Of a stretch of DNA of 64,000 nt, positions 1 to 10,700 are shown piece by piece. The stretch covers positions 3,337,570-3,401,569 of the forward strand of contig JABAKD010000012.1 of NCBI GenBank assembly GCA_012845835.1, given 5' to 3'. The notes below the pieces were generated by a model. That model ran no database searches and was not told where the DNA came from. It worked only from the letters and a program-made list of their open reading frames with translations. This DNA is from Undaria pinnatifida (Eukaryota; Sar; Phaeophyceae; Laminariales; Alariaceae). The translations under genes and the position numbers were made by a program. Every line of letters starts with the position of its first letter. Position 1 is the first letter of the stretch.

Positions 1-164
1 GATAGCGTGACGTACCTGATGCTTCTCTTTCGCACGTACCAGGTGAGTCGCAAGCAAGTCTCACACTTCATACCCAGTGGTCTGATTCTGCCGTCTGTCT
101 ACGTATGCACCAGGTGTCTTGGAGAAATTCCGTGTACAGTGTGTATCTCTGGCTCGTAGTTTGA

Positions 165-1545
165 CCACAGAGCTACTTTGGTAGTCTCTTGTAAGGCGTC
201 AGCACTGACACTGGTTGTGGATGTACATGGGTGGAGATATCAGTTTAATGTGACAAACACAGACATGTAACCTGTAACGCAGTTGAAGTCATCAAATGTG
301 AAAAACACAGATATGTAACCTGTAACGCAGTTAAAGTTATCAAATCATGACTGTTTGAATGTACGCACCGTTTGACAGTCTATGTGTGTTTTTCAGGTTA
401 CACTGATATTTCCACCCATCTACATCCAGCACAACCAGCAGTATCCGTGCCGATCCCTCCAGAGAGACGATCTCTAGTTACAGCAGTCGTGGTTTGTGCT
501 CACAAGCTTCGAGACAGAGATGAGCATTGCAAATATAGCAAGGTGCTTTGGTCATGCAACGAGCCGCAATGAACACGCGGGCGAAAAAAGATGCATGCCA
601 GTACACCAGACTAACTATGTGCAACAAAAGAGGGGGGGGAAAAGGAAAACAAGCAAACAGTAGTAAGACTTGGGCGATGGAGGCGACGGTGGCGGTATGG
701 ACGCCGCTGTCGAAGAGACAGATGAGTAGAGGACAGACCAGGCAGCGATGCTCCTTACCTGCATTCGGTACCCCGGTTTGGGTGCTGCCTCGGCGCCGGT
801 TCGATGGTGTCACCTGCGTTGTTGCTGTGTGGTTTTGTGTTCTTGCTTGCTTCATTATTCAGCTTCGTTTTTTGTTTTGGCTACAGGGGCGATGGTAGCG
901 GTGTTGGCACGGCTGTCGTCAGAGGCGGTGCGCAGGTGGTAGATCATCATGCGGCAATGCGCCTACTCCCACAGTAGCAGCAGGGTCATTCGAAACCCAA
1001 TTTGGTTGCTGCAGATCACCCTTGGCTACATTTGCAGTGTTGTTTATGTCTGTCTCGTAGTTTTGTGACCACAGGAGCTCGTCTCTCTTATGAGGCATCA
1101 GCGCGGACACTCCCTGTGTGCTGGACGTGGATGGGTGCAAAAAAAAATCGGTTTAACCCCTTTAGAGCCCCCAAATCCCTCCCTATACTAACTTCAAGTA
1201 AAATTGTCCCCCAAAAGGGGTTCCAATTGTGAAGGGGTTAAAGTGAATAACACGCACCATGTTCAAGATAGGAGCACTACGTGTGTACGTACTTGTTCAA
1301 ACCGTATGTGCACATGGTTACATGTCGAATTGCGCGTGCGCACGTGGACTGCTGTGTGTTATGTACGTCAAGCTGGTATTTCCACCCATGTACATCCAGC
1401 ACAAGTGTCCGTGCTGATGCCTCGCGGAACAGAGAGACGAGCTCTGTGGTCACCAACTACGAGACAGACATACATCGTTGCAAATACAGCAGGGCGTTTT
1501 AGGCCGTGCAATGCCAACCGCAATGAGCAGGCGGGCAGAAAACTA
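165..1545. repeat. Dispersed intronic repeat, four copies in both orientations
   Basis: Related segments of about 80-200 bp lie at roughly 165-245 and 1010-1145 (minus) and 380-600 and 1375-1545 (plus). They share blocks such as CACCCATGTACATCCAGCA and ACGAGACAGACAT. A fifth, more diverged copy is near 47455-47640. The region is presumed to be the intron upstream of the first visible Ca2+-ATPase exon; no coding exon was found in 1-1764. Confidence 0.7.
1153..1241. mobile_element. Short MITE flanked by TTAA (piggyBac-like ends)
   Basis: An 89-bp segment begins TTAACCCCTTTAGAG and ends GAAGGGGTTAA. Relatives lie near 6721-6830, 10746-10845, 25207-25310 and 35733-35832. TTAA target duplications with CCC/GGG termini are typical of piggyBac-type elements; assigning the superfamily is inference. 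Confidence 0.6.
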
Positions 1546-1764
1546 ACGCATGAACGGGGGGGGGGGGCTATCAACCCACCATGGAGTTTTTGAGACTGCA
1601 TGTAAACATGCAACCCTCACTTCTCCACCAAACCCAATTTTTTTTTTTCTCGTAAATTTTCAAAATACCTTTCGTAGGTATTTTTGTTTCCTTTGTGGTT
1701 ACTCGTAGCACGTTCTTTGCTTTGTCTTTTTTTTTCAACTTTTTTTGTATTTTTTTTTTTCCAG

Positions 1765-1938
1765 ACCGGTACCCTGACGGAGAACCAAATGACGGTGGTG
1801 GAGGGATGGTTTTCCGACAGACTGGTGAAGAGCGACAGCATCAAAGACTCGTCGCAAATTTCCCAGGAGGCGCTCGGCGTTATCTCGCAGAACATCGCCA
1901 TCAACCGCTCGTGCGACGTGCACTTCAAAGACGAAGAT
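1765..1938 (+). CDS. Ca2+-ATPase exon: TGTLT of the phosphorylation site
   Basis: This exon codes residues 1-58 of the visible fragment. The acceptor follows a long T tract and the donor is GTGAGT; phase is 0 at both ends. It begins exactly at the Thr of the DKTGTLT signature, so the phosphorylated Asp and following Lys must be on an upstream exon. Confidence 0.95.
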
Positions 1939-4900
1939 GTGAGTGTGTTTTGTGAGTTTTTTGTTTTGTTTTGTTTTTGCCCATCCCGTTTGTTATCCTC
2001 GCAATGGTTCTTTCTCCTTCTCTCTCGCTATTTGTAGTCGTAACAACGAGTTAGTCGTAACTCCGATCCGGGGCGGCATTAAGCAGGCTCTTCTCCCCCC
2101 CAACGTGTGTGTTGTGCTTATCGTGGATTTTGGTATGTCATTTTCACGGCTCTAGATCATTCTGCGTAAGTGCCCGCGGAGCTGATTTGTAGAATCTGGA
2201 AGATTTGCGCTCAGTTCCGCAGTACGTGTGCACAAGTGTCCCCGGGACTGGAATAAATAGAGGATGTGAACGATCTGTACATGTTTTCACAATAGCGTTC
2301 TGCAGGTTGTGCTCATGTTATCATTTCAGGTTTAGTCATTACCTACACCCAAATTCCCCGAACCCACTGGTCTGTGAAATCTGGTCTAGGTCAGGCGCGC
2401 CGTTATCCGTGGGGCATGTGTAACCAACGATGTTGACGATGTTTGGTTTCGTCGCCTTTTTTTTGTTTGTTTTAACGATGTATGGTTTCGTCGCCCTTTT
2501 TTTTCTTCTTTTTTTTTGGCGCTTTAAACGAAAGGGACACGACCTGCACAAGCCTAACGTGATCGGCAGCGCGACAGAAGGAGCCCTCGTCATCCTCGCG
2601 GCCGAGTGGGGATTCAATGCCACCACCGTCAAAGAAGTGAGAAACCTATAATACCTACCTGGTAGTATATTGTAAAAAATATAAATACACTCTAGCTATG
2701 AGATGGAAGATTTCGTCGAAACTCATCATTGCAAGCTGTGTGTGATACTCCGATCGCGCGTACTACTGGATGTGTGTCCTCATGAAGGATATAGGTCGGC
2801 GACCCCCCTTGGAACTACAGCAGTGTAGCTTGTGCCAGGGTCAACAGGGTGATGTTAGTCAGTCTGTGCGCGGAAACTATAAAACCCGTTTTTGAGGGAG
2901 ACAACATCTGACTGCTGTGGAATGCACCAGTTTATGATGTATATCCTGTTGTCGTAATGACCGGTGAGGGGAGGAGGGCGGGTATGGGGGGATAAGTCGC
3001 ATGAATGAATAGGATCTTGCTGCACGCGTGGTGCTAGTAGGTGATGGTGGGGCGGCGGGGAAGGGAGGTTGGGGTTAATTGAAAATTAAAGACCATATAG
3101 ATGGACTGGAGCTGTTGCGTGGGTGGCTCGAAAGGTAAACAGATAATATCACCTGTCGGGCAGTGCCTATAAAACTCTGGGGGACTTTGATTTTGGGTGG
3201 GGCGGAGGGGAAGGGAGGAGAGAGGGAGGGGGTTTTATAGTCCATGTGTTCATTGGCTGATATTTATTGTACAAAGTAACATTTGTAGTATTGTATCAAT
3301 GGGTTGAAAGTGTCAAGTGGCGAGTGAGAGGAACCTATCCGGCTGCCGTACGTATGGATTCTTTATTGTTTACCCACCACGGACGTTCTTGTATCACCCT
3401 GTTGAAGCTGGTAGTGTATCAGCTACATAGCACTAAAGGGAGTCGCCGACTGAATTCCTCCATAAGGACATACATGAACAACTCCCCGTAACACGCGCGA
3501 TCTATCGGAGTATGACACGCAGCTTGCAAAGATCAGTTTCGACGAAATCCTCTTTTGTGGTGCTTCATCCGTGATTTTGCATCTTCGACCTCTTGGCATT
3601 TATCAAGTCGCTTTTGGTTGTTGCACCGAATCATGGGCCACTTCTTTCTGCCCCCTTACACATCTGGCTGTATTCTTTTTTTGCGCGAACGATCTTGTTT
3701 TGTTTTACAACGACACAACGCAGTATCACATACGAGGTATATGGCAGTGGTTGTTGTTTTGTCTCACATCAACTCTTGTAAAAAATGTAGAGTCCGTGGT
3801 CACACCATGGTTGGTGCTGGAGAGCCCTAGGAAGATAGAAAAAAAAAAAAAATGGAAAACTCGGCCGGGAAACACTGCGTACGCTTTCCCACCTAGTAAA
3901 AAAAGTGGGGGTATTGTTTGTTGACCCGTCCCCCCCATCCCTTCCGCCCATCCATTCCTTTTTACCCTCCTTTTTGACGTCAAGACGTATTTCCACTCGG
4001 AGCGAGACCACGAGTACCCTTTCAACTCGGCCAAGAAGCGCTCTAGCGTGCTTATCACCCAGGCCAACGGAAGCCTCCGCCTCTACAGCAAGGGAGCCAG
4101 CGAGACCAGTGAGTCATCAGAATGGGAATGGGATTAGCTCGGGATTGGGAATGGGATTAGCTCGGGATTGGGAATGGGAAAGGGATTGTCTCGAGAATGG
4201 GAGTGGGAATGGGATTATCTCGAGAATGGGAGTGGGAATGGGATCATCTTGGGAATGTAAATGGGAATCGGATCATCTCGGGAATGGGAATGAGAATGGG
4301 ATTTTCTCGAGAATGGGAGTGGGAATGGGATTATCTTGGGAATGTTAATGGGAATCGGATCATCTCGGGAATGGGAATGGAAGTGGGAATGTCTCGAGAA
4401 TGGGAGTGGGAATGGGATTATCTTGGGAATGCTAATGGGAATCGGATCATCTCGGGAATGGGAATGACAGTGGGAATGTCTTGAGAATGGGAGTGGGAAT
4501 AGGATTATCTTGGGAATGTAAATGGGAATCGGATCATCTTGGGAATGGGAATGGAAGTTGGAATGTCTCGAGAATGGGAGTGGGAATGAGATTATCTTGG
4601 GAATGGGAATGGGAATCGGATCATCTCGGGAATGGGAATGGAAATGGGAATGTCTCGAGAATGGGAGTGGGAATGGGATTATCTTGGGCATGTTGATGGG
4701 AATCGGATCATCTCGGGGATGGGAATGGGAATGGGAGTATCTCGAGAATGGGAGTGGGAATGGGATTATCTTGGGAATGTTGACGGGAATATTGTAGTGA
4801 TTGTTGTTGGGGATGTTCATGGGGATGGAATGTATGTGAGATTTTGTTTTGGAATAGTGGGGTCACAGGGTCGTGCGTTTGGGGTGATAGAATGATCGAG

Positions 4901-7718
4901 GTAGTGGTGAGGTGATGGGATAACGAGTCGATAGAATCTTTTCATTAAGGGGCGTGGTGGGGGGATGAGAAGCTGGAACGTTCTCGTTCTCGCGGCAGCT
5001 TGCCGCGAGTTGATTTTATGTCCTCGCGCACTGGCGTTGCAGTGGCTAAAAACACGGGGGGACATTTGAGCAACCAAAGGGCCAGGCCGGTTAGTTGACG
5101 CGGCAGGTCATGCCATGTTTTATGGTACGAGCAGTATGTTGTGGCCGATCCGGTTATTAATTAGTCTACACGGCAGATCATGCAATGTTTTGTGCGATAA
5201 TTTGAGCATTGTTTGTTTTTCTTTCGCCCGCTCGCTTGACGGACCATCGACCGTTTTTGCCCACCGTCTATATATACTCGTGTGATGTCATACCCGTTTG
5301 CCGTTTCCCCCGAATTGTTTTTTCGACCGCCGTCTGCATTTTCCCCGCTATGTGCCCTTTTTGATCGTCTCCGAATTGTTTTCCGTGATTTTTTTTTCTT
5401 GTGTTGCTTGTCCGTGCGCTGTTGCCGCGCCGAACCGTTAAACGAAAACGAACAGTTCTGGCGGACTGCACCCGTTACTCCAACCAGGCCGGGCAGGTGC
5501 TCGACATGACCGCGGAAAAGCGCGCGGAGCTGGAAGCGCTCATCCTCACCATGGTACGTAGGCGTTGGCTTTTGGTTGAAAACTGTTGGATTGGGCTGGC
5601 TTGGGCTGGCTTGGGCTGGCTTGGCTTTTCTTGGCTTGGCTTGGCTTGGGTCAGCTTAGCGTGGAGACGCTTAAGCTTGCCTTCAGCATGTCTTTTCCTG
5701 ACCTTACAGCTTGACTCGACTTGACTTGTCTTGACCTTTTACAGCTTGACTTGACTTGACTTGACTTGGCTGGCATTGCCCTGTCCACACCCCCAACCCT
5801 CACCCCCACCCCAACCCCCCCAACCTTGCCCGACGCCAACCCTTCCCAACCCCAACCCTACCCAACCCCTAATCCCTAACCCATAACTCTGCGCTCACAG
5901 GCAAAGGGCGCGCTTCGCACGCTCTGCCTTGCGCACAACGACTACGCGTCGGCGTCGGAGCTGGACGAAGGGTACGAGCTGCAGGGACCCGATGCCGACA
6001 ACATGATTCTGGATGCTATCGTAGGAATCATGGACCCCCTCCGTGATGACGTGAAGGATGCCGTGGCAACGGCGCAGAGTGCGGGTGTCATGGTAAGTCG
6101 AGTGGCGTGTTTTTGACGGATGGGGGGGGGGCGGGGGGGTGTTGATGTGTTGCTAGCCGTGGTCATATGACCGTTGGCCCACTCATCCCTTCAGAAACGG
6201 AGCACCGTTCACGGAGCATCGTTGCTACTCCTAGCAGAGATAGCTGTTACCGACTTTAGGTCTAGGTAGAAATTGAACGGGGGGGTGGGTGGGATGGGGG
6301 GAGGGGGAGAATTGAGGGGAGGAAATTGATCGGAAGGGGGATGTGGTTCGAGAGGAAGGGAGAAAAAAAAGGTACGGGGGGGGGGGAAGGAACAGGGAAG
6401 GAGGGGCGATGGAGATGAAATACGCGTGAAAAAGGTTTGTTGACCATTTTGTTTCGCATTGATGGAAACAAGGGGGAGATGATAGCTAACGTCGCCGGCC
6501 GCCGCCAAAGAAAAGACCCGGGTCCTCTCCCCGTATGGACTAAAATATACGAGTATAATGTCGTTTTTGGCAGGTCGGTGGTCGGTGTCGCTTGCCCGTT
6601 TAGTTGCGCGGTGCCTTACTGTTTTTTGCTTGTTTTTCAATTGTTTTGTGCCCTCCTTTTCAACTCGCGATACCGACACCCCCCGAGATTTTTGAAGCCA
6701 CCCACACCCCGAAGGGGAAGCTTATAGACTTGACGCCTACGCAACTGGAAACCCGTTTTTGGGCGACAAATTACTTGGAATTAGTGCGGGAACGGGTTTG
6801 GGAGCTTTGAAGGGGTTAAGCTATAAGCTCGTATGGGCCGGTCGGTGGAGGTCGGTGTTGCGGGCGCGGTCCCGGCGCGGTGACTATTTTTTTTGTTTTC
6901 TTGGGTGTTGCAAAGGGCTTTCCCCCCGCTCTTCACCCTGCAACACCCCCAGGATTTCAAGCTTTTTACCTCCAACAAAACCGGGGATGGCCAACAATCC
7001 CCTTCTCCCTGCCCCCCCCCCCCCCTCCCCCAGTCTCGAAAGGGATGCGTGGTAAAATAGTAAAAATGACTTGAGGCAAGCAGCAAATGAGAACGTCCCC
7101 CCGTCCCCGTCCCCCCTCCATATCATTAGGTGCGGATGGTGACGGGGGACAACATCAACACGGCCAAGGCCATTGCTACGGAATGCGGAATTTATGACCC
7201 CGAGTACGGCGTTGCCCTGGAGGGGCCCGCGTTCCGAGCCCTGTCTCCGGCCCAATTGGACGAGGTCTTGCCGCGGCTGCAGGTGCTGGCAAGATCATCG
7301 CCGAACGACAAGTACCTGCTGGTGACCAGGCTCAACGGCCACGGCATCCCCGACGGGGAGAAGGTGAGTGAAACGACTGTTTCTAATATAGGGTGCGCCT
7401 TTTTTTTTTTTTTTTTCGGAGTTTTCCCTCCCTCAATTTGGGAGCTTAAGACCTTTCGTAACCCAACAAACTGATTTTTGGAGAAAACCAAAACCGCTAC
7501 CAGGTACGAGTATATACCGGATGGAACAACCTCATCCCATGGCCGAGATACACAACGAGAACCATTGCGAAAAAAAAGAATGGACAAGAATTTCCGACGA
7601 TAGTATTAGTAAAGTATTAGTAGGTTGAGGAGCCCCGTCATTCAGAAACCATTTTCGCCAAAAAACGTTACCTCTTATCGTAGCACGCCTCTGGCGATTG
7701 ATTCTACGATAGCCCCCC

Positions 7719-7749
<31 letters not shown>

Positions 7750-10700
7750 AAAAAAAAAAAAAAAGTGATTCTCGTTGGCGAACGTTTTATGGGCGCTCGA
7801 CACGCGGAAGGATGCTATGAAAGAAAAGTATTTTTATACGGTCTTGTTTGCAAGGGAGTTATCTATAGAATGATGACGTCGGGGTGACAAGGGGCACCGT
7901 ATTTCAGCGGGAGGTGGTTTCGGAACCGGCGATTTCGTTTAAGAGTTGGGGGGGGCTACCGTAGAACGACTCGACATTGCTTGGGATGTTTTGCTGTTTT
8001 TGGGAAATCGTTACGCATTTTCGTTGGTACGTAATTCAGACCCCGACTGCCAAAAGCCAGCCCGTTCTATACAAAACCCAACCCAACCCTAATCTTGTCC
8101 CCCAACTCAAGGTCGTTCTTAGTCCCAATTTAAGGTCAATCTTAGTGCCAATTTTGGGACAATCTCAAGTCCCAGTTTAAGGTCAGTTTTGGTCCCAATT
8201 TAAGGCCAATCTTAACCCCAATTTATCTCCTTCCAAAACCCCGCCCCATACTATTTCCACGCAAGTATTCCCCGAAAAAACGCGTTTGCGGTTGCGAAAT
8301 CGTCAAGGTCTATCTTAGTCCCTATCTATTCTGAAATCTCTACCCAATGTTAATCCCAATCTGAACGTGTTCCCAATGTGTCCCTACCGTTTTGAACCTA
8401 GTTCCAACTTTTCCCCCAACCTTGTCGCGACCGTTTCAGGAGTGGCTTGAGTTGCACGACAAGGACGGAGATCTTGCCCTGTCTTGGGAGGCGCACAGGG
8501 ACTTGCTTCTGCCGGGCTACAAGGAGGAGTGGAAGGCGAAGAACAGGTCTGGCCAAGTCGTCGGCGTGACGGGCGACGGAACGAACGACGCGCCTGCCCT
8601 GAAGGCGGCGGATGTTGGGCTGTCCATGGGCATCACCGGGACTAAGGTGAGAGGGCGGTGGTGCTGGTGTGGTAGGTGACGGTGATGAGTGTAATGATGA
8701 GGATACGGTGGTGTCGATCGTGATGAGTTAGGTGCGAGGATGGGGGGGGGGTAGGGGGGGAGGGGGGTGTACTCAGTTTGTGCATGGCCGTAGTCGTATG
8801 ACCATAGACCCTTGCATCCCTACTGTGCCGCGACGGAGCACGTTGGGTTTTCACCCACCAGGCAGACATTGCTTGCACCAAGCGCGAAGCGCCGTGAGGA
8901 GGTGTTCGGCGAGTCGCATGAAGGGTGGACTGCATCCTTCGAAAAACCGCTCGTAACACGGCTGGGGGGATAGCGGGGGGGTGATGAGTGTGATGGCGTT
9001 GATGGTGACAGAGACCACGATGATGCGTGTATGTGATGGTGTTGATATTGTAAATCCGCTCCCCGCACCCACACTGCACGTTCACACTCTCATCGCACTC
9101 ATCACACTCTCATCGCACTCTCACACCCACCGCAACCGCTGCTGTTGTGTATGTGTCGCTCTCTCGCCTAGGTGGCGCAAAACGCGTCAGATATCGTTAT
9201 TCTCGACGACAAGTTTTCGTCGATCGTGCGGGCCATCATGTGGGGCCGCGGCGTATATGACAACATCCGCAAATTCCTGCAGTTCCAGCTGACCGTGAAT
9301 GGTGAGTGATGCCCCAATGGGGGGTGACAGCGAGGGCTGTACCCCTCCCCCCTCTCCGCCCGGGCCGTTGTTGGTTGAACGGGGGGAAGGAAAGAGGAGG
9401 GAGCCGTTGTTGGTTGAACGGAGGGAAGGGAAATGAAGCGAAGGGAAGGGAAGGGAAGGGAAGGGAAAAGAAAAGAAGGGAAAGGAAGGGAAAAAAAGGG
9501 AAAAGAAGGGAAGGAAAGGGAAAAGAAGGGAAGGAAAGGGAAAAGAAGGGAAGGGAAGGGACGGGACGGAAAGGGAACCGGACGGAAAGGGAACGAGACG
9601 GAAAGGGAATGGAAAGAAAAGGAAAGGAAAGGAAAGGAAAGGAAAGGAAAGGAAAGGAGGGGCGCCGCGGACGGATGGATATTTCGTGCGTTGATCCCGT
9701 AGCTTTTTTGTTCGTAAAAAGTCGTGAAAAAGTGTAAAGCCCTTCTTTTTGGCTGACGATTCCAACTTTCTCCCCGTTTTGCCCCCTCCGCCCCCCCATC
9801 CCCCTGCTCGGTTTTTGTTTTCGCCTTGCCTGTTATTTGCTTGTCCTTGACCTACACCAAAAACAAAATTAAAACTACAACAATTGCATCTGCAACTGCG
9901 ACGAACTACAAACGACCGACGGGATCAAACAAAAAGTGGTGGCGCTGCTGATCGTGTTTATCGGAGCTCTCTCGGGCAAGGACCCCCCCCTCAACCCCCT
10001 CATGATGCTCTGGGTCAACCTCATCATGGACACCATGGGCGCCCTTGCGCTTGGAACCGAAGCACCCACCCTCGAGTTGCTCGATCGTCGACCGTATCGT
10101 CGAGACGCGCGCCTCATCAGCAAGCCTATGGCCCGTAACATCCTGGTGCAGTCCGCCTTCCAGGTAACCCAGGGCTAAGGGAGAGGTGGGGGGGGGGGGG
10201 GGGGGGGTACTCTCTCTTCATTCATGGCCGTCTTTGCATGGCCGTAGAAATCCTTGCGTCCCTACGATGCCGGGACGGAGCACGTCGGGTTTGCATCGAC
10301 CAGGAAGGCGTCACTTGCATCAAGCGCGAAGAGCGTAGGAGGGGGGGCGGGGGAGATAGGGGACGGGGGGCGGGGGGGATTTGCGTGCGATTGTGTTGCC
10401 ATTTTCCCGTCCGTTTGAGTGTCAGTTCGTTTTTTTTGTTGAGGCCCTCTGTTGGTCCGTATTTATTTTTTTCGTGATTGTTCCTCCGCTTCCGCGTTTT
10501 TTTTAATGTTTTCTCTTCCTTTTTTATTTTTTTCTTGCTCGTGTAGCTCATCCTGCTGCTGTGGCTGCTGTACGACATCCACACCCTGTTCCCTGGAATC
10601 CAAGTGGATAACGCGTGCAAGGAGTGGTCGATCGACGAGGACCACGTTACGCTTGTCGGCGGAAACTTGTGCACGGACTACCGTACCTACGTTGACGATA

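Noticed and set aside
1-44. A possible upstream Ca2+-ATPase exon reading DSVTYLMLLFRTYQ before CAG|GTGAGT
   Set aside because: It does not resemble any P2B segment, cannot supply ICSDK before the exon at 1765, and its end is one of the common TACCAGG words.
4215-4820. 201-codon minus-strand frame of [11 protein letters not shown] repeats
   Set aside because: It is produced by the GGGAAT minisatellite in a Ca2+-ATPase intron.
5820-5885. Telomere or chromosome end
   Set aside because: The CCCTAA-like words are few and degenerate, and lie inside an intron between two well-supported exons.
9187-9799. Long Phe/Ser/Pro-rich minus-strand frames
   Set aside because: They are translations of the homopurine tract and overlap a plus-strand exon.
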